DNA from: an uncultured Collinsella sp.
GTDB lineage: Bacteria > Actinomycetota > Coriobacteriia > Coriobacteriales > Coriobacteriaceae
Direction: 5' to 3'
DNA length: 32,171 nucleotides
Assembly (NCBI GenBank): GCA_905197665.1
Contig: CAJJZP010000023.1
Span: 1 to 32,171 of the forward strand
The notes beneath the pieces were generated by a model. It was not told the DNA's origin, ran no database searches, and saw only the letters and a program-made list of their open reading frames with translations. Shown here one piece after another: positions 22,538 through 30,079 of this stretch. Both the position numbers and the translations under genes were made by a program. Within the stretch, counting starts at the first letter, position 1, and every line of letters begins with the position of its first letter.

Positions 22538-22604
22538 TCCAAAACCCAACCAAACGCCGACCAAACACTGACCAAAAACTTGACCACAGGCGAACCAAAC
22601 AAGG
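22538..22604. repeat. Six 11-bp phased ACCAAA-type repeats upstream of recA
   Basis: The CC of each unit falls at 22539, 22550, 22561, 22572, 22584 and 22595, that is 11, 11, 11, 12 and 11 bp apart. Units read TCCAAAA, ACCAAAC, ACCAAAC, ACCAAAA, ACCACAG, ACCAAAC. The nearest unit is about 32 bp upstream of the recA -35. The one-turn spacing puts all units on one DNA face. No reading frame explains it, as the period is not a multiple of three. Confidence 0.75.
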
Positions 22605-22673
22605 CACGGCGAGAAAGAATACGCCAACTACCAGCACAAAGAGCAAATTCACCAGAGGTCCCTATCTCCACAA

Positions 22674-22697
22674 TTAAGGGGCCCGGAGGCCCCTTAA
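22674..22697 (-). terminator. Terminator after cinA
   Basis: TTAAGGGGCC (22674-22683) and GGCCCCTTAA (22688-22697) are exact 10-bp arms around a 4-nt loop, starting 7 bp after the cinA stop on the minus strand. The T-tract is short (TTAATTG), but the GC-rich stem is strong. Confidence 0.8.
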
Positions 22698-22704
22698 AAC
22701 ACGT

Positions 22705-23235
22705 CTATTCCATAGAATGGAGCACGCAGACAATGCGACCCAGTGCCTCCACGACCGCAAGGGCACGAACACACGAACGATCGCCCTCATAGTGACAACG
22801 AATGGAGTCCACGACCGGCACTCCCCCGTCGGCCGAACGATACGCCCAGCCAATATAAAAAGTGCCAGCCGGATCGTCCTCGGTCCCTCCACCGGGGCCG
22901 GCATAGCCCGTCGCGCTCACAGCAATATCGCTCTGATACAGCTCCAGCGAACCGGCAGCCATCTCGCGCGCCGCCTGATACGACACCGCGGTATAGCGGT
23001 CAAGCGTCTCTTGCTCAACGCCGAGTACGCGATGCTTAATCTCGTCGCAGTACGTCACCGCACCGCCGCGCAGCACCGCTGAGGCACCCGGGATATCGGC
23101 GATCGTCGAGGCAATCATACCCGCTGTCAGAGATTCAGCCGTCGAAACCGTCACACCACGAACGGTTGCACGCTCGACAATATCGCGTGCGAGCTCTTCA
23201 TTGTGCGTGGCAATCTGCTCAAATGATTCCGTCAT
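22705..23235 (-). CDS. cinA: CinA-family nicotinamide-nucleotide amidohydrolase
   Basis: A 176-residue protein equal to the C-terminal domain of CinA, which removes the amide from nicotinamide mononucleotide (PncC activity) in NAD recycling. Landmarks are STAESLTAGMI near residue 31, the GGAVTYCDEIKHRVLGV stretch, and GYAGPGGGTEDDPAGTFYIGW. The N-terminal molybdopterin-binding domain of full CinA is absent, as in E. coli PncC. Genes named cinA often lie next to pgsA and recA, as here. It starts 12 bp after the pgsA stop and ends in a terminator, so it is last in its transcript. Confidence 0.9.
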   Translation of the reverse strand: MTESFEQIATHNEELARDIVERATVRGVTVSTAESLTAGMIASTIADIPGASAVLRGGAVTYCDEIKHRVLGVEQETLDRYTAVSYQAAREMAAGSLELYQSDIAVSATGYAGPGGGTEDDPAGTFYIGWAYRSADGGVPVVDSIRCHYEGDRSCVRALAVVEALGRIVCVLHSME

Positions 23236-23247
23236 GCCTACCAGGAC

Positions 23248-23886
23248 CTAGACCGAAAAGACGATCTTGCGGCAGTTCCAGAAGTACTGAGCGCCCGAGA
23301 TAACGGTCAAGATAACGGCCACGGCGTACAGGAAGCGCGACACCGAGTAGATGCCGAGCGTCAGCGCCACCGGGCCAAGATGCAAGCCGGCCATCGCAAA
23401 GACGCACAGATAACCGCAGATGGAAACCATCGTAGTCGCCGTCTTGTACTTTCCGAGCTTATCGGCCGCAACGACCACACCGGCCGCACTCGCGACCATG
23501 CGCAGGGCGCTCACCAGCAGCTCGCGGAACAGGATGATGAACACCGACCACACGGTTACGGCACCAAAGTCCAAGAACAGCAGCAGGGCCGAGAACACGA
23601 GCAACTTATCGGCGATGGGGTCCAAGAACTTGCCGAAATCGGTGATCTCGTTGCGCGAACGAGCCAGGTAGCCATCAACCTTATCTGTGCACGACAGGAT
23701 GACGTACAGAATAAAGGCAGCGGCGGCGAGCGGGCCGTCGAAGGTGCTCCAATCCGTACCGGCAACGCTCGTGTGAGACAGCGCCGACACGATCATGAAC
23801 ACCGGAATAAAGACGATGCGCACGCACGTCACGATGTTGGCGGGCGTCCAAACACTCGTCAGTTCCTTATTGCTCTCGTTAGCCAC
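23248..23886 (-). CDS. pgsA: CDP-diacylglycerol--glycerol-3-phosphate 3-phosphatidyltransferase
   Basis: Makes phosphatidylglycerophosphate, the committed step to phosphatidylglycerol. The CDP-alcohol motif is complete at 68-93 (D68, D71, G72, A75, R76, G85, D89, D93), preceded by the family's TPANIVTCVRIVFIPVF entry segment. About five membrane spans in 212 residues. Its position between rimO and cinA matches the rimO-pgsA-cinA-recA order common in Gram-positive bacteria, which is why I prefer the PgsA name here over the paralog at 2260-2964. It begins 9 bp after the rimO stop. Confidence 0.92.
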   Translation of the reverse strand: MANESNKELTSVWTPANIVTCVRIVFIPVFMIVSALSHTSVAGTDWSTFDGPLAAAAFILYVILSCTDKVDGYLARSRNEITDFGKFLDPIADKLLVFSALLLFLDFGAVTVWSVFIILFRELLVSALRMVASAAGVVVAADKLGKYKTATTMVSICGYLCVFAMAGLHLGPVALTLGIYSVSRFLYAVAVILTVISGAQYFWNCRKIVFSV

Positions 23887-23895
23887 GACGCTCTC

Positions 23896-25245
23896 CTACT
23901 CCACAACATGACCGATAAGCTCGTAGCAGAAGCTATCGGTAAACTCGACCGTCAGAATATCGCCCACGGATGCCTCGCTGGCATCCAGATGCACCGCACC
24001 ATCAGAATCGGGAGCCTGGAACCAGGCATGTCCGATGAGCTCGGCACCGTCCTCGGTCTCCTCGATGCCGTCGACGATCACCTGGGCGCGTTCGCCCACA
24101 TGGGCCGCCGTGGCGGCAAAGCCGAGCGACTCGGCCAGATCCATAGCCTCCTGGGCGCGCTCGAGCTTAACCTCTTCATCGACCTGACCTTCCATCTTGG
24201 CGGCCAGGCTGCCCTCCTCACGCGAGTAGGCAAAGACGCTCGTGTAGTCAAAGCCGACGGTGTCCATAAAGTCGATAAGATCGCGGAACTCGTCGTCAGT
24301 CTCGGTCGGGAAGCCGACCATAGCCGTGGAGCGGATCACGATACCGGGGATACGCTCGCGCAGGTCGCGGAACAGGTCCTCGAGCTCCTGACGCGAACCG
24401 GAGCGGCGCATGGCCTTGAGGATGCGCGCGTCGCAGTGCTGCACGGGAATATCGATATAGGGCAGCACCTCGGGCGTATCGCGAATGGTTTCGATAAGCT
24501 CATCGGTCATGCCCTCGGGCTGCAGGTAGAGTACGCGGACCCACACGTTATGAGGACGCACCGCCTCAGCAACGGCCTGCAGCAGCTGCGCCAGATTGCG
24601 CGGCGAACCCTCGGCGAGGTCCTCATCGGCAAAGTCGGTACCCCAGATACCCGTGTCCTGACCGATCAGAACGATCTCGCGCACACCACCGGCGACCAGG
24701 TCGCGCACCTCAGAGATAATGCTCTCGGCATTGCGCGAGTGATAACGACCGCGGATATAAGGGATCATGCAGAAGCTGCAGAAGCGGTTGCAGCCATCGG
24801 AGATCTTGACGTAGGCGACAGCGCCCTCGACGGTACGCTTGACCTGCGGAATATAGGCGGCAATCTCGCGCTCGACACCCAGAACGTCATCGATGACCGC
24901 CACGATGCCGTCTTCCTCGTCGGCTTTCACAAAGGCCGCGACCTCGGGCAGCTCGTCGGGCAGGTCATCGCCGTAGCGTGACGGCACGCAGCCGCACATG
25001 ACGATCGGGCAGGAACGCACGCCGTCCTGCACCTCGTTGGCAAGCTCGAGCGTGATCTCGATGCTCTCGGACGTTGCAGAGGCAAGGAACGAGCACGTAT
25101 TGACGATGGCGATATCGGCATCCTGCGGATCGAATGCCTCCTCGTAGCCCGCGGCGGTCAGCAGCGAACGCATACGGTCGGTATCGACCTCGTTCTTGGC
25201 GCACCCGAGGGTGATATAGAGCACGGAGCCCAACGGTGTATCCAT
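23896..25245 (-). CDS. rimO: Ribosomal protein S12 methylthiotransferase
   Basis: A 449-residue radical SAM enzyme that methylthiolates an Asp of ribosomal protein S12. It is a relative of MiaB in this window but reads SDGCNRFCSFCMIPYIRGRY at the SAM site (C152, C156, C159) and has C15 (LGCAKNEVD) and a cysteine in NTCSFL as N-terminal cluster ligands. LGCAKN and the IRSTAMVGFPTETDDEF segment favour RimO over MiaB. The C-terminal TRAM domain is present. The AAAGGA ribosome site is 12 bp from the ATG, longer than usual. Confidence 0.93.
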   Translation of the reverse strand: MDTPLGSVLYITLGCAKNEVDTDRMRSLLTAAGYEEAFDPQDADIAIVNTCSFLASATSESIEITLELANEVQDGVRSCPIVMCGCVPSRYGDDLPDELPEVAAFVKADEEDGIVAVIDDVLGVEREIAAYIPQVKRTVEGAVAYVKISDGCNRFCSFCMIPYIRGRYHSRNAESIISEVRDLVAGGVREIVLIGQDTGIWGTDFADEDLAEGSPRNLAQLLQAVAEAVRPHNVWVRVLYLQPEGMTDELIETIRDTPEVLPYIDIPVQHCDARILKAMRRSGSRQELEDLFRDLRERIPGIVIRSTAMVGFPTETDDEFRDLIDFMDTVGFDYTSVFAYSREEGSLAAKMEGQVDEEVKLERAQEAMDLAESLGFAATAAHVGERAQVIVDGIEETEDGAELIGHAWFQAPDSDGAVHLDASEASVGDILTVEFTDSFCYELIGHVVE

Positions 25246-25271
25246 GTTGGAGAGCGGTCCTTTCGAATGAA

Positions 25272-25769
25272 TTAGCGGTAGTTGGTGAACTGCAGCGGCT
25301 GACCGTAGTCCTGGTCGCGCAGGAACTGGATCACGGTCTGCAGCGCATCCTTGGAAGCAGAGGAAACACGCAGTTTGTCGGCCTCAATCGTCACCTTGAC
25401 CTTGAGCTTCTGATCCTTAATGTCCTTATTGATCTTCTTGGCAGTCGTCTGGTCGATACCCTCGACGATGTGACCGAGCACGCGCACGGTGCCGCCCGAT
25501 GCAGCCTGAGGCGCATCCCAGGACACGGCCTTAAGATCGATGCCGCGCTTGATGAGCTTGGAGCTCAAGACATCGATGATCTGCTTGGAGACAAAGTCGG
25601 CCGGGGCGTTGACCGTAAAGAGTTTGTCGCCCTTCGAAAGCTCGATGGTGGCGCCGGAGTCCTTCAGGTCATAGCGCTGGGAAATCTCGCGCGTGGTCTG
25701 CTGGAAGGCGTTGTCGACCTCCTGCATATTAACCTCGGACACGACGTCGAAGCTGGAATCTTTAGCCAT
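25272..25769 (-). CDS. yajQ: YajQ family nucleotide-binding protein
   Basis: A 165-residue cytoplasmic protein of the YajQ (DUF520/UPF0234) family, known to bind nucleotides; a Xanthomonas member binds cyclic di-GMP and acts in gene control. The family start SSFDVVSEVNMQEVDNAFQQ and ISQRYDLKDSGATIEL are clear, as are VKVTIEADKLRVSSASKDAL and the end FLRDQDYGQPLQFTNYR. AAAGGA precedes the ATG. No cyclic di-GMP enzyme is in view, so the ligand is not known here. Confidence 0.92.
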   Translation of the reverse strand: MAKDSSFDVVSEVNMQEVDNAFQQTTREISQRYDLKDSGATIELSKGDKLFTVNAPADFVSKQIIDVLSSKLIKRGIDLKAVSWDAPQAASGGTVRVLGHIVEGIDQTTAKKINKDIKDQKLKVKVTIEADKLRVSSASKDALQTVIQFLRDQDYGQPLQFTNYR

Positions 25770-25795
25770 GGTTAATCCTTTCGCTTACGAGCGGC

Positions 25796-27298
25796 TTAGT
25801 AGCTGTCGTACGAATAATCGGTAGAATCGGTCGTCGTTTGACCGTCGGTAGCGGTATTGGTGCCCTCCGTGGACTGGGCCTCGGTTCCATCCGCGCTGTT
25901 GGCATCATCGGTGCCGTCAGTGCTCTCGCCGTCCTCGGAGTCGGTCGTCTCCTTCTTGGGAACGGTGATCGTCACGCGTGCCACGCCCGACGTCTTAGTG
26001 TCGTAGCGGACCTTTTCACCGTTCTTGGTAACGGTGACATCGGAAGGCTTGGACGTGGTGATCTCGATCGAGGACTCGGGCGTATATTCCTGCTCAAAGG
26101 GGCCGGTCGCCTGGGCGCCATAGACCGACTTGCCATCAACCTTGACCTCAATCCAAGCAGTCTTGCCCTTGGCAACGGAGATCTTGACCTTTGTGACCTC
26201 GTTCTCTTCCTTCTTGGCCGTCGTCTTGGCGGCGTCCGAATCGGTCGACTCGTCCGTCGTCTTATCGGTATCTTCATCCTCATCGACGGATTCGGTCTTG
26301 TTGGAAGACTTTTTAGTCGTTGTCTTGGTGGCAACGGGCGTCTCGGGCGTCGACTCGGGCGCCGAGGAGCCGCAGCCACGCAGGAGCACCACGATGAGCA
26401 CGATCAGCAGCAGCGCCACGGCGCCGATACCGGCGTAAACGATACGAGGATCGAGACCGTTGTTCTGGAGAGCACGCCCACCGCCGCGCCCACGATTGGA
26501 GCCACCGCGACCAGTGCCTTGGGGCATACGACCGCGGTTATTGTCGGAACGTCCGCGATAGCTACCTTGGCGCTGCATATTGCGCTGACCCGAGCGGGGG
26601 GCGAGCTCGCCACGACCCTGGTAGTTGCGCTGGCCCGAACGAGCCGCTGAGGAACGCTGGCTATAGGGCTGCGACTGAGATCGAAGGCGAGGCGTCACCT
26701 GCGTAGTATCGGCGTCTGCATAGCCGCCGCGCGGACGACCGGAAGAAACGCCACGGTACCCGCGATCGGAATAACCGCCATCGCCGTAGCCGGCACGAGG
26801 GTCTCGTGCGACACCGCGGGCAGCGGGGAGTGCGCGCTCCTCGGGCGCCGGCGTGCTGCGAAAACGATCGCGCTGGGAACGAATCTCCTCGCTCGAGCCC
26901 GTCTCGGTAATATAGCCAGCCTGCTGAGGGCGCTGGCCATAACGCGTCGAACGCCCGCCCTGAACCATCAGGAAGCGGCCGCTGTCGACCGAGGAACGCG
27001 AATTGACGTAGCCGGCGGCGTCCTGAAAACGACCGCCCTGCTGCGACGTCTCGCGCTCATATGCCATCAGATCGTCAAAATATGCGTTGACGACCTCCCG
27101 CGGATTGAGGCCCAAAAAACGCGCATAGCTCGAAATCATGCCCTGCGCATAGCCGCGCGGAGGCATCGACGCAAAATTGCCATTCTCGAAAAACTCGATG
27201 ATCTGCGGCCTGATTTTGATGGTGTTGGCGACCTGCTGAATGGAAAGGCCCATTCGGCGACGCTGCTCGAGCAGCATGTCACCAAAGCGTGCAGCCAT
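25796..27298 (-). CDS. RodZ-like membrane protein with HTH_25 domain and RG-rich linker
   Basis: A 500-residue bitopic protein. Domains in order: RodZ-type helix-turn-helix at about 5-70 (MLLEQRRRMGLSIQQVANTI, IIEFFENGNFASMPPRGYAQ), a disordered Arg/Gly/Gln/Ser-rich region at about 100-280, one membrane span at about 288-308, an outside Thr/Ser/Asp/Lys-rich stretch, a DUF4115-like beta domain at about 370-445, and a Ser/Thr/Asp-rich tail ending YSYDSY. RodZ links MreB to the membrane in rod-shaped cells and in some bacteria binds RNA. The linker is much longer than in E. coli RodZ and has RSGQRN repeats at 220-225 and 235-240 and an RG-rich part to residue 275. Start and ftsK stop overlap by one base (TGATG), so it is coupled to ftsK. 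Confidence 0.85.
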   Translation of the reverse strand: MAARFGDMLLEQRRRMGLSIQQVANTIKIRPQIIEFFENGNFASMPPRGYAQGMISSYARFLGLNPREVVNAYFDDLMAYERETSQQGGRFQDAAGYVNSRSSVDSGRFLMVQGGRSTRYGQRPQQAGYITETGSSEEIRSQRDRFRSTPAPEERALPAARGVARDPRAGYGDGGYSDRGYRGVSSGRPRGGYADADTTQVTPRLRSQSQPYSQRSSAARSGQRNYQGRGELAPRSGQRNMQRQGSYRGRSDNNRGRMPQGTGRGGSNRGRGGGRALQNNGLDPRIVYAGIGAVALLLIVLIVVLLRGCGSSAPESTPETPVATKTTTKKSSNKTESVDEDEDTDKTTDESTDSDAAKTTAKKEENEVTKVKISVAKGKTAWIEVKVDGKSVYGAQATGPFEQEYTPESSIEITTSKPSDVTVTKNGEKVRYDTKTSGVARVTITVPKKETTDSEDGESTDGTDDANSADGTEAQSTEGTNTATDGQTTTDSTDYSYDSY

Positions 27299-30078
27299 CA
27301 GAATCCTCCAAACTCACGATCTTCACGTGCCATCTCGGCGTCGACGGATTCCAGCGCGGCAAGGCCTTCTTCATCCAGCAGGACCTCGCGCGGCTTGGAA
27401 CCGTCGGGCGGTCCGACGACACCCTTTTCTTCCAGCATGTCCATAATACGCCCGGCGCGCGCATAGCCAACCTTCAGGCGGCGCTGCAGGCCAGATGTGG
27501 AGCCCAGCTGCGATTCCACCACAATATGAGCGGCTTCCCAAATAAGTGGATCGTCGTCCTGGGGCTCGGCAACGCCGGTGCGCACGATACCGCCGCCACC
27601 TGCCATGGACATGGAGGCAGGTGCCACAGCCGACAGAATCTCCTCATGGTAGTCGGGCTCGCTTTGCGACTTAACGAACTCGACAATCTCGTTGATCTCG
27701 TCATCCGAAACAAAGCAGCCCTGGATACGGCGGGGCTTGCCCCAGTCGACCTTTGAGAACAGCATGTCACCCAAGCCGGTGAGCTTTTCGGCACCCATCT
27801 GGTCGATGATGACGCGGGAGTCGATGCCAGTTGCGACGTTAAAGGCGATACGGTTGGTAATGTTTGCCTTGATGAGACCCGTCACCACGTTGGAACTCGG
27901 ACGTTGAGTCGCCACGATAAGGTGGATACCGGCGGCACGGCCCAGCTGGGCGATACGCACAATCGACGCCTCGACGTCCTTGCCGGCAACCATCATCAGG
28001 TCCGAAAGCTCGTCGATGATGATGACCAGGTAGGGCATCTTTTGCGGCGGGTTATCGTAATGCTCAAACTCGCCGGCGGCCTGCTTTTCGTTATAGGTCG
28101 AGATCTTGCGCACGTTAAGGCGCTCGAAGACCTTCAGGCGGCGCTCCATCTCGGACACCGCCCACTGCAAGGCACTCGCGGCCTGCTTGGGCTCGGTCAC
28201 CACGGGTACATATAGATGCGGCAGACCGTTATAGCCCGCAAGCTCGACGCGCTTGGGGTCGACCATGATCAAGCGAACGTCCTCGGGAAGGGCGCGCATG
28301 AGCAGGGTCGTGATGATGGAGTTGATCATGACCGACTTACCGGAACCCGTGGTACCGGCGATCAGCAGGTGGGGCATCTTGGCGAGGTCGGCGACGACCG
28401 GCGTGCCCTCTGCATCGCGGCCGATGGCAAGCTCAAGCGGACCGCCCTTAACATAGGGCAGCACGTCGCCCAAGTTGACGTTCTGACGCTTGCGATTTGG
28501 GATCTCGATGCCCACGAGCGAGGTGCCGGGAATCGGCGCAAAGATACGCACGGACTGAGCAGCAAGCGACAGCGCGATGTCGTCCTCAAGGCTCGAAATC
28601 TTGCTCACGCGCTCGCCCTCGCCGGGCTGCAGCTTAAAGGTCGTCACCGTGGGACCGGCAATCCAGCCGACGACGCGAGCGCTACGGCCAAACTCAAGCA
28701 GCGTGGACTGCAACGACTCTGCGGTCTGTTCCAGCTCCTTGTCCGAAGACGCGGCAGAAGCGGACTGAGGGTTTGCATGCAGGATTTCGAGCGGTGGAAG
28801 CTTAAGGCCGTCCTCTTCTTCGCCCTCGTTATCCACGGGGGCATTGTCCGCTCCCCCATCGCTAGAAGTAGGCGCCTCGGCAGCGCCCGCGACAGCCGTA
28901 TCGGCAACCTTGGGATGCTTGAGGAAATCAGGAATTTGAGGGACGGCCGAGACGGGATTCACGGGAAACGGAGGCTCGGACTCGTCGATCTTGTCCGGAT
29001 CGTCCTCCATCGAGAGCTGGCCGGTCACCTGACCGCGCTTTGCCTGACGTCGCGGCAGCAAGGTGGTTTTAGCAGTCTCGAGCGGGGACTCGTCGTCCTC
29101 GTCATCACCCTCGGTAAGCTCAATCTCGCTCTCGGACCAAGACGGGTCGGGCTCACTCGTATTGAGCTTGGGAGCCGTCTTACCTTTCTTGGCATGACGG
29201 CGCGGCAGCAGCGTGGTCTTAGCGCGTTCGGCCTCAACGGCATCGGACACGTCAACAAACGGATCCTCGTCTTCGTCGTCATCGTCCAATACCGGGTCCG
29301 CATCGTTGCCCATGACCGTGGTCACGGCAGCGCCGGAGCCCTTTTGACGAAGAATGCTCAGGTGCGGACGGGCAACGCCGGGCACCGACAGGGCTTCGTC
29401 GTCACCCCAAGGACTCGCGTTGACGTCGGCACGACGGCGCTCGGCAAAATCGGCCGCACGGTCGCGGGCAGAGCGCAAAACGCCGCCCACCGAAAAGCCG
29501 ATGATAACGAAGCCGACGACGGCCAGACCCAACAGGACCACCATAGCGATAGGCTTTCCCAGGGCATTCTGCAGCGCGCTCGCAATAAACGCACCGATGT
29601 AGCCACCCGAGGCGGACAGGTTTTGCGGAGTGAACATAAGGTCGCAGGAGTCGCTCGTACCCGGCACCATCAGTGAAAGAAGGGAGACGACGGAGATAAA
29701 GACCACGGCGCCGCCCGCAACAGAGCGCACGTTGAGCGGCGAGTCCTCGCCTAAAAAGAGCGTGGCGGCAAACAGCAAAATGACGATCGGCAGCACGTAG
29801 GCGCCCAGGCCAAAGCCAAGGTGGTAGAAACCGGCAACCGCAGCCGTAACGGGTGCGGTCGCCGGCGAAATCACGGCAATGAAGGACGCAATCGCCAAAA
29901 CGGCAATGACCACGCCGGCGATATCGCGGTTGGCCGAAGGCTCGACCAAGGGCTCAAAATCGTCGAACTCGGCCTCGTGGCCCTTATTGGCACGAAGATG
30001 GGAACCGGCACCCTTAGCAGATGCCGGTTGGTTGTTGGCTTTATTGCCTTTGGCGTTTTGTGCAGATCCGCGCGCCAA
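27298..30078 (-). CDS. ftsK: DNA translocase FtsK/SpoIIIE
   Basis: A 926-residue septal DNA pump. Four or five membrane spans lie in the first 225 residues, followed by an acidic linker (about 230-455), the motor with Walker A GTTGSGKS at 575-582 and Walker B VIIIDELSDLMM, and the C-terminal gamma domain (STSGLQRRLKVGYARAGRIM onward) that reads polar DNA sequences. The start codon is TTG at 30078: GGAGG, inside the last codons of rnj, stands 6 bp before it and no ATG is near. The linker carries two near-identical 14-residue basic motifs (286-299 and 336-349, AKTTLLPRR core). The gene begins 1 bp after the rnj stop and is coupled to the RodZ-like gene. Confidence 0.95.
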   Translation of the reverse strand: MARGSAQNAKGNKANNQPASAKGAGSHLRANKGHEAEFDDFEPLVEPSANRDIAGVVIAVLAIASFIAVISPATAPVTAAVAGFYHLGFGLGAYVLPIVILLFAATLFLGEDSPLNVRSVAGGAVVFISVVSLLSLMVPGTSDSCDLMFTPQNLSASGGYIGAFIASALQNALGKPIAMVVLLGLAVVGFVIIGFSVGGVLRSARDRAADFAERRRADVNASPWGDDEALSVPGVARPHLSILRQKGSGAAVTTVMGNDADPVLDDDDEDEDPFVDVSDAVEAERAKTTLLPRRHAKKGKTAPKLNTSEPDPSWSESEIELTEGDDEDDESPLETAKTTLLPRRQAKRGQVTGQLSMEDDPDKIDESEPPFPVNPVSAVPQIPDFLKHPKVADTAVAGAAEAPTSSDGGADNAPVDNEGEEEDGLKLPPLEILHANPQSASAASSDKELEQTAESLQSTLLEFGRSARVVGWIAGPTVTTFKLQPGEGERVSKISSLEDDIALSLAAQSVRIFAPIPGTSLVGIEIPNRKRQNVNLGDVLPYVKGGPLELAIGRDAEGTPVVADLAKMPHLLIAGTTGSGKSVMINSIITTLLMRALPEDVRLIMVDPKRVELAGYNGLPHLYVPVVTEPKQAASALQWAVSEMERRLKVFERLNVRKISTYNEKQAAGEFEHYDNPPQKMPYLVIIIDELSDLMMVAGKDVEASIVRIAQLGRAAGIHLIVATQRPSSNVVTGLIKANITNRIAFNVATGIDSRVIIDQMGAEKLTGLGDMLFSKVDWGKPRRIQGCFVSDDEINEIVEFVKSQSEPDYHEEILSAVAPASMSMAGGGGIVRTGVAEPQDDDPLIWEAAHIVVESQLGSTSGLQRRLKVGYARAGRIMDMLEEKGVVGPPDGSKPREVLLDEEGLAALESVDAEMAREDREFGGF

Positions 30079-30079
30079 A

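Noticed and set aside
23380..24981. Long plus-strand open frame of 533 codons opposite pgsA and rimO
   Set aside because: Composition is that of an antisense shadow of high-GC genes, and it spans two real genes on the minus strand.
28216..29676. Long plus-strand open frame of 486 codons opposite ftsK
   Set aside because: Antisense shadow; the minus strand encodes the FtsK motor and linker.
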